Shown here one piece after another: positions 1 to 5,117 of a stretch of DNA of 5,117 nt. This stretch comes from an uncultured Clostridia bacterium (GTDB taxonomy: Bacteria; Bacillota; Clostridia; Lachnospirales; Lachnospiraceae). A program made the translations under genes and the position numbers. Below the pieces are notes generated by a model. The model did no database searches and had not been told where the DNA came from. It was given only the letters and a program-made list of their open reading frames with translations. The DNA is taken from positions 1 to 5,117 of the forward strand of contig CAMHMG010000214.1 of NCBI GenBank assembly GCA_946186175.1. Direction: 5' to 3'. Numbering within the stretch: the stretch's first letter is position 1; the number at the start of each line of letters is the position of its first letter.

Positions 1-75
1 GCTTTTAAAAGGAATCTATTAAGTTTTATCTTACGGATTATGAAACAGCCCTATCCACTTTTTGCCACTTTTTAT
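1..75. other. 3' flank of spoIIR, no convincing terminator
   Basis: Just after the spoIIR stop there is a tandem 10-base repeat, CCACTTTTT at 55-63 and again at 65-73 (plus strand). GGAT (35-38) could pair with ATCC (53-56), but a 4-bp stem with a 14-base loop is too weak to call a terminator. Nothing else is seen. Confidence 0.4.
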
Positions 76-936
76 TCAATCTTGTTTTATTCCATCAAGC
101 CATCCCTTAATTTTGTTATATACATATGATTCACACTTAATTTCTGTTTCCGGATCGTTTAACAGTGCGCTGTATTCTTCAGGCGTCAGGTTCTCCTTAA
201 GCATTTTCTTTCCCTCATCAGAGACCACAACTGTTGCATTATCGATAAAGCAAAGCGGTGGATACATCACACACCACCAGTTCTGTCCATTTGCTTCTCC
301 GATATCGATTCTTAATGCCTGATATTTTCCTTCAGGAAAAGTCAGATCACCATAGGTTCTTTCCGGGAAATCCTCCACTGTCATATATACTTTAACAGGA
401 TAATCATATCCCTGTTCTGTGATCGTGTTTACTGCAGTGGTATAAATATTCTGCAGATTTGCAAGTATAACCTGCTTACTCTCAGATGTGCTTTTGCACT
501 CTTTAAGCAGGGGATGTAACATAGTCACAACATCATCTCTGACTGCAAGCTTTAATTCCTGATCCTCCTTTGAGTCACTATTAGCTCTTACATGAAAACG
601 AATAATGTCCGGATACGGATAATCTTCATCCGTATCTCCTTTCCATGCCGCCATTACCGCATCAGATGAAGCCGGGACACTCTCCTCAATATACTCACCT
701 GTATCTGAAGATACCCTTCCACCCGCAAGCATGTCTGTGTTGATGTTCCATTTATATCCTTTTTCATTCGAATCCGAATAGGCATCACTTATCGTCTTTG
801 CACTCTCCGCTACTGCCATAAGTGTATTCTTAATACCGCCTTCTCTGTGATCATTATAGTATGACAACATAGCAACAGCCAGTCCGCCAATAATTCCAAG
901 CGTTATCGCTAATGTAATGTCTCTTACAATTTTCAT
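76..936 (-). CDS. spoIIR: Stage II sporulation protein R (SpoIIR), membrane-anchored
   Basis: SpoIIR is known as the forespore-made signal that acts in the space between the two cells and activates the SpoIIGA protease, which processes pro-sigma-E in the mother cell. From the start at 936 the product is 286 residues. A single hydrophobic segment (about residues 7-25, ITLAITLGIIGGLAVAML) looks like an uncleaved signal or anchor. About 85 less conserved residues follow, then the family core from about residue 112: IIRFHVRANSDS, an acidic EDQELK, a YPVKVY strand, GKYQALRIDIGE, and the signature QNWWCVMYPPLCF. It is longer than the B. subtilis protein, mostly because of the linker between anchor and core. 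An ATG at 954 would add six residues but has no ribosome binding site, whereas the ATG at 936 follows AAAGGA at good distance. The gene is 424 bp downstream of the ger operon on the same strand, with a hairpin element inserted immediately upstream. The family call is firm. Confidence 0.95.
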   Translation of the reverse strand: MKIVRDITLAITLGIIGGLAVAMLSYYNDHREGGIKNTLMAVAESAKTISDAYSDSNEKGYKWNINTDMLAGGRVSSDTGEYIEESVPASSDAVMAAWKGDTDEDYPYPDIIRFHVRANSDSKEDQELKLAVRDDVVTMLHPLLKECKSTSESKQVILANLQNIYTTAVNTITEQGYDYPVKVYMTVEDFPERTYGDLTFPEGKYQALRIDIGEANGQNWWCVMYPPLCFIDNATVVVSDEGKKMLKENLTPEEYSALLNDPETEIKCESYVYNKIKGWLDGIKQD

Positions 937-951
937 ATCCCTCTGTCCTTT
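937..951 (-). promoter_or_regulatory. Ribosome binding site that decides the spoIIR start
   Basis: On the minus strand AAAGGA (951-946) lies 9 bases before the ATG at 936. A second purine run, GAGGG (943-939), is only 2 bases from that ATG and probably too close. The ATG at 954 has only an AT-rich stretch, the flanking repeat of the hairpin element, before it. This favours 936. Confidence 0.7.
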
Positions 952-955
952 CATA

Positions 956-966
956 AAATACTGTTT
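956..966. repeat. Direct repeat (left copy), probable target-site duplication
   Basis: AAATACTGTTT occurs here and again at 1182-1192, exactly flanking the hairpin element. Neighbouring bases also agree (the left copy continues with C, the right with TC). Perfect 11-bp direct repeats around an inverted-repeat element are what a transposition target duplication looks like. The exact duplication length is uncertain because the edge bases are AT-rich. Confidence 0.65.
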
Positions 967-972
967 CTAGGC

Positions 973-1016
973 AATTGCGAAACTCATTGAATAGTATATA
1001 TGAGTTGTGCATATTA
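973..1016 (+). repeat. Terminal hairpin module, copy A
   Basis: This module runs from AATTGCGAAACTC through an AT-rich loop to GAGTTGTGCATATTA. Its two halves are themselves imperfectly complementary: TGCGAAACTC pairs with GAGTTGTGCA except for two central mismatches. It is thus a small hairpin nested in the arm of the larger one. Related modules are at 1135-1177 and 1316-1360, both in the opposite orientation. Confidence 0.6.
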
Positions 1017-1099
1017 CATATAGCATCCATTATCAGACCTTGTCGCAGTCGTTGGTACTTACATAAGCACGTAGTGCGAATTTAGTACCACTACGACGG

Positions 1100-1120
1100 A
1101 GACAGAGCGAAAGCGTGTCT
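1100..1120 (+). repeat. Small side hairpin with GCGAAAGC tip
   Basis: AGACA (1100-1104) pairs with TGTCT (1116-1120), and the tip is GC-GAAA-GC (1107-1114). That tip is a GNRA-type tetraloop if transcribed rightward and a notably stable mini-hairpin in DNA. It exists only in the right arm of the large palindrome. Its stem competes with the long-range pairing of 1034-1038 (CAGAC) with 1117-1121, so two folds are possible. Confidence 0.5.
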
Positions 1121-1134
1121 GTAATGGAGCTATA

Positions 1135-1177
1135 TAATATGCACAACTCTAAGAAGAACATATAGAGTTTCGCAATT
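1135..1177 (-). repeat. Terminal hairpin module, copy B
   Basis: This is the inverted partner of copy A. TAATATGCACAACTC (1135-1149) and GAGTTTCGCAATT (1165-1177) match the complement of copy A perfectly over 15 and 13 bases. The loop between them (1150-1164) differs from the loop of copy A, so the conserved parts are the stem sequences. Confidence 0.6.
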
Positions 1178-1181
1178 TCTT

Positions 1182-1192
1182 AAATACTGTTT
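1182..1192. repeat. Direct repeat (right copy), probable target-site duplication
   Basis: Second perfect copy of AAATACTGTTT, the partner of 956-966, bordering the hairpin element on its right. Confidence 0.65.
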
Positions 1193-1315
1193 TCAGTGTC
1201 TTTACAACACCTGTTTTATGAAAGTATTGACATATTCACGGAATTTATTCATTTACTGCATTGTTATATTACAACCTTTGATCTATTCAGCTATGCTTCA
1301 TAGATACATTGCTCT
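1193..1315. other. Intergenic stretch without a convincing gene
   Basis: Stops occur frequently in the minus-strand frames and I see no gene here. In particular, I find no remnant of the missing GerC domains downstream of the fusion gene. The stretch is AT-rich. The only item worth marking is a weak forespore-type promoter match at 1267-1296. Confidence 0.5.
1267..1296 (-). promoter_or_regulatory. Candidate sigma-F/G-type promoter for spoIIR
   Basis: On the minus strand GCATA (1296-1292) fits the known sigma-F -35 pattern GYWTA. After exactly 15 bases comes GGTTGTAATA (1276-1267), which fits the GG, A, T and A/T positions of the -10 pattern GGNRANANTW but misses two others. In B. subtilis spoIIR is a sigma-F gene, so the class is expected. 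The match is partial and was found by eye. If real, its transcript would run through the whole hairpin element before reaching spoIIR. Confidence 0.25.
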
Positions 1316-1360
1316 TAGGTAAATGCACAACTCAGAAAAATATGGGTTCGCAATTACCTA
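1316..1360 (-). repeat. Minimal hairpin module, copy C, after the gerB-gerC fusion stop
   Basis: Perfect 7-bp ends TAGGTAA (1316-1322) and TTACCTA (1354-1360) enclose ATGCACAACTC (1323-1333) and GGGTTCGCAATT (1344-1355). The latter match the arms of copies A and B except for a few changes. On the minus strand it begins TAGGTAATTGCGAA, close to the left end of the large element, TAGGCAATTGCGAA. It starts at the base next to the TAA stop (1363-1361) of the gerB-gerC gene. It lacks the T-run of an intrinsic terminator. ATTGCTCT occurs on both sides (1308-1315, 1369-1376), a possible but offset target duplication. Confidence 0.55.
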
Positions 1361-3220
1361 TTATCTTAATTGCTCTATAAATATATCATCATCATTGACA
1401 TTTAACAACAGCATATCCACCTTCATATCATCACGCATACTTCTAAGATAATCCATAAGTTTTGCAACCTTCTTTCCATTACGTTTTCTGACATTTATCA
1501 GGTCACTTATATATGTTCCTACAGGACTCTTTGTTCTGCTGATGTATTCTATGATTTCATCCTTATCTTTTACAAAGAGAAGGGGACAGGTCTTTGCCAC
1601 CTCGTCATTGTTACCCAGATCATTTACTACTTCACATATATATTCGCTGCCCGGTATTTTCACGTGCACACTATATGGAGCAACCAGAATGACCTTAAGA
1701 TGTGAAAGCGACAATTCCTTGCCCTTCCTGTCACCATATATTTTTGACAACTCATCAAGATTTTCCGCAGAAAATGAAGATAGATTCTCTGCTTCGTATT
1801 CCTCGCCTCTCCTGTGTTCTTTTGCAGTGCCAACCGTATAAAGACATTCTCCGTTTTCTGAAGGCGCTATCATCAAAAGTGTTGCATAATCCCTCTGCTC
1901 AATGTTCTCAATATCTGGAGAACAACCTGTTATTGAAACAACAAAAACAATAAGAACTACAGACAATATCTTCTTAAGCTTTTTTCTGTGTCTTTCTATA
2001 AGGAGTGTAATAAATGATAACGGCAATTCAGCAACCGCACCATAGATGATGAATATTTTAACAGCCTCTTCATATCGCGGACACACAAGTGCAAGCATAA
2101 ATGCTGCCAAAAGGACTACAGTCATGGCTATCGTCTGATGTTCTTCTGAAAGAATAGGTGAAAGATTCTGTCTTATAAAAAACATTGTGTTGCTTAGAAG
2201 AATAAAACAACCCGTCATATAAAACCACACCATCAAAACATCAAATCTTCTTAGAACTCCAAGCGGAAGTTCAATATAACGCATGATAGATATCGATGCC
2301 ATCGCATCACCCGCCATACCGTTGACGCCATATATCAGTGCCATCAGCACAGATATTATGCATGCCAGTAATATGAATGCCATCACCGAAAGATATGATG
2401 ACAAAACCGTCTTTTTCTTATTTATGCACCTTAATTTCAACCACGGATAAATTTCTATCGGCACAACAAGTGAAAGAAGTGCATAACAAGGCAATATTAT
2501 CTTATATACTGACATATCTGTCGGCAACAATTCTATATTACCCTTGAAACTGCATTCTTTTACCCCCAGCAGTATCATAAGGGCATATGGAAGAATTGCC
2601 GCCGGCATTAACATTTCACTGATCCTTCCCTGTTTCTCAACGTCCTTACCCGCACCATATAATGCCACAATCAATAGAGGCAGTAATATAAGAAGATTAA
2701 TAAATGAATTGCCTCCATTCTCCTTCATATAAGGTACCTGTCCTTCCGACAGCACAGATACTGATAACAATATATAAAAAACAAGTCTTATGACATATCT
2801 TATTATTCTAATTACGATCTTAATATCACCTATTCTGCCATTATCATGTATGAATTTAGCTGTCTTTTCATCATCATCTGTTTTCCCGCCATCTCTTGTC
2901 CTCCCACCATTATCTGTGTTCCCACTTACATCTTTATCTCTGTTGTCACTTGCATTTTTACCTTCATCTATATTATTTTCGTCAGTTTTATTTCCGCTTT
3001 CATCTACCACCACACCACCATCTATATCACGAAGAATATATACGACAGCTCCTATATACAATGCACTCATCACAAAGAATAACATTGCTCCAACAATAAT
3101 ATCTTTACCAAAGAAATGTGCAAGAAGATACGGGAGAACAAAAATGACACCCATAAAAACATAGAGGTCAAGCATACATCTCATCTGTTTTTCCGAAATC
3201 CTGCCATTATGACTAAACAT
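1361..3220 (-). CDS. Germinant receptor GerAB-GerAC fusion protein, C part truncated
   Basis: This 619-residue protein appears to combine the B and C subunits of a GerA-type germinant receptor in the spore inner membrane. Residues 1-410 are a GerAB-type permease (APC-superfamily fold): about ten membrane segments, near 16-34, 41-62, 134-157, 173-189, 203-219, 239-257, 273-297, 325-347, 363-381 and 385-407. The start ISEKQ with a glycine/proline-rich first helix is typical of the family, as is PIEIYPWLK at the sixth. Residues 64-131 are an extra hydrophilic loop rich in D, N, G and K. Residues 411-433 then form a full lipoprotein signal: basic RHRKKLKKILS, hydrophobic VVLIVFVVS and lipobox ITGC (Cys433). 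GerAC-like sequence follows (DIENIEQRDYATLLMIA). It ends after about 186 residues, where GerAC proteins normally have three domains and some 350 mature residues. GGAGG (3231-3227) lies 6 bases before the ATG. Whether the chain is cleaved at Cys433 cannot be seen. Confidence 0.88.
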   Translation of the reverse strand: MFSHNGRISEKQMRCMLDLYVFMGVIFVLPYLLAHFFGKDIIVGAMLFFVMSALYIGAVVYILRDIDGGVVVDESGNKTDENNIDEGKNASDNRDKDVSGNTDNGGRTRDGGKTDDDEKTAKFIHDNGRIGDIKIVIRIIRYVIRLVFYILLSVSVLSEGQVPYMKENGGNSFINLLILLPLLIVALYGAGKDVEKQGRISEMLMPAAILPYALMILLGVKECSFKGNIELLPTDMSVYKIILPCYALLSLVVPIEIYPWLKLRCINKKKTVLSSYLSVMAFILLACIISVLMALIYGVNGMAGDAMASISIMRYIELPLGVLRRFDVLMVWFYMTGCFILLSNTMFFIRQNLSPILSEEHQTIAMTVVLLAAFMLALVCPRYEEAVKIFIIYGAVAELPLSFITLLIERHRKKLKKILSVVLIVFVVSITGCSPDIENIEQRDYATLLMIAPSENGECLYTVGTAKEHRRGEEYEAENLSSFSAENLDELSKIYGDRKGKELSLSHLKVILVAPYSVHVKIPGSEYICEVVNDLGNNDEVAKTCPLLFVKDKDEIIEYISRTKSPVGTYISDLINVRKRNGKKVAKLMDYLRSMRDDMKVDMLLLNVNDDDIFIEQLR

Positions 3221-3302
3221 GCCTGTCCTCCATCATAAGTATACGATACCAAAATCTCATCTTAAGCTGCAGATAATATAAGCTCCATTCTTTACGGGTC
3301 AC
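3213..3302 (-). CDS. Possible 29-residue microprotein between gerA and gerB-gerC
   Basis: A GTG at 3302 follows a perfect GGGAGG (3315-3310) at 7 bases. It opens a 29-codon frame ending in TAG at 3215-3213, 8 bases inside the next gene (overlap ATGTTTAG). That spacing is typical of translational coupling. The product starts MTRKEWSLYYLQLKMRFWYR and ends in MEDRHV. It is rich in aromatic and basic residues and could form an amphipathic or membrane-bound helix, but has no clear transmembrane segment. I recognise no family. Some Bacillus receptor operons encode small D subunits, but those are longer with two membrane helices, so this is only an analogy by position. It may also serve mainly to bring ribosomes to the fusion gene. 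Confidence 0.5.
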   Translation of the reverse strand: MTRKEWSLYYLQLKMRFWYRILMMEDRHV

Positions 3303-3309
3303 TTCATCG

Positions 3310-3315
3310 CCTCCC
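3310..3315 (-). promoter_or_regulatory. Strong ribosome binding site for the 29-codon ORF
   Basis: GGGAGG on the minus strand lies 7 bases upstream of GTG at 3302. The gerB-gerC start is about 90 bases further on and has its own GGAGG (3231-3227), so this site has no obvious purpose unless the small ORF is translated. Confidence 0.55.
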
Positions 3316-3416
3316 ACTTCTGTATTATGATAGTCAATTATGATACTCTGTTTTATCTTTTCTTCCTTGAGCGTATTCAATAGAGTTTCACAACTGCCTG
3401 CTATATATCTATGTCT

Positions 3417-5024
3417 TTAGTGTTTTACAAATCGTCTGCGCTTACCCACCCTTGTGTATATAGGGCGTTTTATCATCGTAAATATCGGTTTTCTAAGAAC
3501 AAAATCCTGATATTCTATATCGTTATCCACAGAACCCGCAACCATTGGCATCATGTATGGAATACCGAAGCTCTCAAGGGAAGCAAGATGTATCTGTATT
3601 ATTAGTATTGCCAGCAATATTCCATATAGACCAAAAACAGCAGCAAGTACTATCATCACAAACTTAAGCAGTCTGAAGGTTGATGCAAATTCCTCATTGG
3701 GAATGGCAAATGAGCATATCGCCGTAAGCGCCACAACAATAACAACAATAGTGCTTACCAATGAAGCTTCTACTGCCGCCTGACCGACAATCAGACCGCC
3801 AACGACACCTATTGTATTTCCCATCTGTCCGGGAAGTCTGATTCCAGCCTCTCTTAATAGCTCGAACAGAAATTCCATAAGCAGTACTTCCACGACCACA
3901 GGAAAAGTTATATCATTTCTCGCCCCAATGATTGCAAGCATGAATTCAGTCGGAAGAACCTGCGGGCAGAAACAGGTGATTGCAACATATAATCCCGGAA
4001 GAAGAACTGCTATATATGCAGCAATATATCGAATTATCCTGGCAAACGTCCCCACCGCAAACCTGTTGTAATAATCATCTGATGCCTGAAAGAAAGAATT
4101 AAATGTTGCAGGAAGTATTATCACCTCAGGTGAATTATCTACAAGTAAAACAACCCGTCCCTCAAGAAGTGCAGATGCCGCTTTATCCGGACGTTCGGTC
4201 ATCTGTATCTGTGGAAACGGAGAGTACCATTTATCCTCGAGGAGATGTACCAGCATTCCGCTGTCAAAGATTCCATCTATCTTAAAATCATTAAGTTTAT
4301 CTTTGATCCTTTCAAGCAATCCAGGCTCAACAAGATCCTCCATATACATAAGCCCATACACTGTACGACTTCTTACTCCAATATTACCCTGCTCTAACTT
4401 AAGCTTAGGATCCTTGATCCTACGTCTGATAAGCGCTGTACCTGCTCTGAAGTTTTCATTAAATGAATCACGTGGGCCCTTAAGTCCGGGTTCTTTTTGG
4501 GGACTTTCAATCGATCTTGTCGGATAATTTTTGGTGGAGAGCATCATTGCCCTATCTTCTCCGTCAAGGAATATTGCCGTATCTCCCGAAAGAACCCCGT
4601 CAATCACCTCCTGCATAGTTGATACACTCCTCATATCAACAGCTTCGGTTTCTCTGTAGAATAAGAGGTCGAATCCCCAACCTAAGCTTTCTTCATTTTT
4701 TAATTCATTCTCATTTCTTGAACAGAGATTATTCTTTTTAATATGTCCATATTCTAGGTCATTTTTTTCGTACTCTTTAAATTCATCTTTCCACTCATAG
4801 AGAATTGGACGGGTTATGGTTCTCTCGACCATCTCATTATCCGTGAGGCCATCAACATACATAATGTACATTGAGTGGGTTTCCCCACACCTTGAAAGGT
4901 CAAATCTTTTTTTTACAATATCTCCAAAATTTGAGAAGATCTTCTCAAGTATTGCTATCGTCCCATCCAGCTCAGGACAGATTGGAATATCTATTTCATT
5001 GTTGTCATTGTATTCTATAGCCAT
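3417..5024 (-). CDS. GerA-family spore germination protein, A subunit
   Basis: A subunit of a GerA-type nutrient germinant receptor in the spore inner membrane. In Bacillus this subunit oligomerises and is thought to form an ion channel opened by germinants. The 535 residues match the family throughout. The soluble N-terminal half (about 1-325) has YVDGLTDNEMVE, GDTAIFLDG, EPGLKGPRDSFNENF with ALIRRRIKDPKLK (178-209), SPFPQIQMTERPDKAASALLEGR (268-290) and DDYYNRF. The membrane half has segments near 330-350, 372-390, 403-440 and 452-478, with FPVVVEVLLMEFLFELLREA, RLPGQMGN and GGLIVGQAAVEASLVS. A basic tail RVGKRRRFVKH follows. It is longer than the usual 480-490 residues, mainly through a charged insert at about 78-115. 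AAAGG (5037-5033) lies 8 bases before the ATG. SpoVAF is a close paralogue, but the adjacent GerB/GerC gene favours a receptor A subunit. Confidence 0.95.
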   Translation of the reverse strand: MAIEYNDNNEIDIPICPELDGTIAILEKIFSNFGDIVKKRFDLSRCGETHSMYIMYVDGLTDNEMVERTITRPILYEWKDEFKEYEKNDLEYGHIKKNNLCSRNENELKNEESLGWGFDLLFYRETEAVDMRSVSTMQEVIDGVLSGDTAIFLDGEDRAMMLSTKNYPTRSIESPQKEPGLKGPRDSFNENFRAGTALIRRRIKDPKLKLEQGNIGVRSRTVYGLMYMEDLVEPGLLERIKDKLNDFKIDGIFDSGMLVHLLEDKWYSPFPQIQMTERPDKAASALLEGRVVLLVDNSPEVIILPATFNSFFQASDDYYNRFAVGTFARIIRYIAAYIAVLLPGLYVAITCFCPQVLPTEFMLAIIGARNDITFPVVVEVLLMEFLFELLREAGIRLPGQMGNTIGVVGGLIVGQAAVEASLVSTIVVIVVALTAICSFAIPNEEFASTFRLLKFVMIVLAAVFGLYGILLAILIIQIHLASLESFGIPYMMPMVAGSVDNDIEYQDFVLRKPIFTMIKRPIYTRVGKRRRFVKH

Positions 5025-5052
5025 AATCCTTACCTTTATATAGCAGCCACTA

Positions 5053-5115
5053 TTAAGTTACCCAATCTGCGCTCTGCGAGCTTGATTCCTTAACTTTCAT
5101 AGTAAACAGAACAGC
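5053..5115 (-). CDS. Possible 3' end of an upstream gene (partial)
   Basis: One minus-strand frame is open from the window edge for 20 codons (AVLFTMKVKESSSQSADWVT). It ends in tandem stops, TAA (5055-5053) and TAG (5052-5050), 28 bases before the gerA start. Tandem stops and the short gap to gerA suggest the tail of a gene in the same operon. Twenty open codons alone prove little, and no family can be recognised. Confidence 0.3.
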   Translation of the reverse strand, partial: AVLFTMKVKESSSQSADWVT

Positions 5116-5117
5116 AC

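Larger units (their letters stand above)
967..1181. mobile_element. MITE-like non-coding hairpin element
   Basis: The roughly 215-bp segment folds back on itself over almost its whole length around a centre near 1072. Perfect inverted pairs, from outside in, are AATTGCGAAACTC (973-985) with its complement at 1165-1177, GAGTTGTGCATATTA (1002-1016) with 1135-1149, TCCATTA (1026-1032) with 1122-1128, GTCGT (1048-1052) with 1093-1097, TGGTACT (1053-1059) with 1084-1090, and the tip GCAC-GTA-GTGC (1067-1077). The right arm carries an extra small hairpin absent from the left. No ORF of useful size is seen, so any movement would need a transposase supplied from elsewhere. Together with the flanking 11-bp direct repeat this fits a miniature inverted-repeat element. 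A structured RNA gene or bidirectional attenuator is the alternative. Confidence 0.65.

Noticed and set aside
62..322. Plus-strand frame of 86 codons opposite the 3' end of spoIIR
   Set aside because: The minus-strand frame carries the SpoIIR signature (WWCVMYPPLCF) over this stretch; the plus frame has no family features.
937..954. Upstream ATG at 954 as the spoIIR start
   Set aside because: No ribosome binding site precedes it, while AAAGGA lies correctly before the ATG at 936, and the added residues MKGQRD are simply that ribosome binding region translated.
1316..1360. Intrinsic terminator for the ger operon
   Set aside because: The hairpin has mismatches in its stem and no T-run follows on either strand; its sequence is better explained as a member of the repeat family.
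1920..1990. Separate gerC gene starting inside the 619-residue frame
   Set aside because: No ATG or GTG with a ribosome binding site occurs before the signal sequence; the only alternative, a TTG at residue 419, lacks a ribosome binding site and would cut off the basic n-region.
2790..3164. Plus-strand open frames of up to 124 codons antisense to the fusion gene
   Set aside because: They lie opposite the low-complexity acidic loop and helices 1-3 of the GerB part; the S/P/T/I-rich products are shadows of that composition, and the minus-strand frame has clear homology.
5071..5081. Palindrome GCTC-TGC-GAGC upstream of gerA
   Set aside because: A four-base stem with a three-base loop is expected by chance and has no T-run or operator-like context.
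5025..5117. Sigma-G promoter directly upstream of gerA
   Set aside because: No pair of -35 and -10 elements with correct spacing could be found by eye; the promoter may lie upstream of the window if the 20-codon tail is a real operon member.

Overview
This AT-rich window carries three sporulation/germination genes, all on the minus strand, so it reads right to left. It comes from an endospore-forming Firmicute. The overall style (spoIIR, gerA-type genes, strong GGAGG ribosome binding sites, AT-rich spacers) fits Clostridia and perhaps Lachnospiraceae, but the family is an inference and no species can be named.

Right part (about 3213-5117): a germinant-receptor operon. It starts with a gerA-type A subunit (3417-5024). 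Next is a possible 29-codon gene with an excellent ribosome binding site (3213-3302). Its last 8 bases overlap the start of an unusual 619-residue protein (1361-3220). That protein joins a ten-helix GerAB-type permease in frame to a GerAC-type lipoprotein, complete with internal signal sequence and lipobox. The GerC part has only the first of the usual three domains. The three subunits of a normal receptor are therefore packed into two large genes plus a possible microprotein. At the extreme right edge, about 20 codons ending in tandem stops may be the tail of a further upstream gene.

Middle (955-1360): 406 bp without a convincing gene. It holds a non-coding hairpin element of about 215 bp (967-1181) with perfect 13-bp and 15-bp inverted repeats, flanked by an 11-bp direct repeat (AAATACTGTTT). 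This is the layout of a MITE-like insertion. A minimal relative (1316-1360) directly follows the stop codon of the gerB-gerC fusion. The larger element sits just upstream of the spoIIR ribosome binding site, so it separates spoIIR from any promoter further upstream.

Left part (76-936): spoIIR, the forespore-made signalling protein that triggers pro-sigma-E processing in the mother cell. The first 75 bases are its 3' flank, with no convincing terminator.

The genes act at opposite ends of the spore cycle: SpoIIR early in sporulation, the Ger receptor in the inner membrane of the dormant spore. The most notable points are the GerB-GerC fusion with a truncated C part, the overlooked small ORF, and the structured repeat family at both edges of the intergenic gap.
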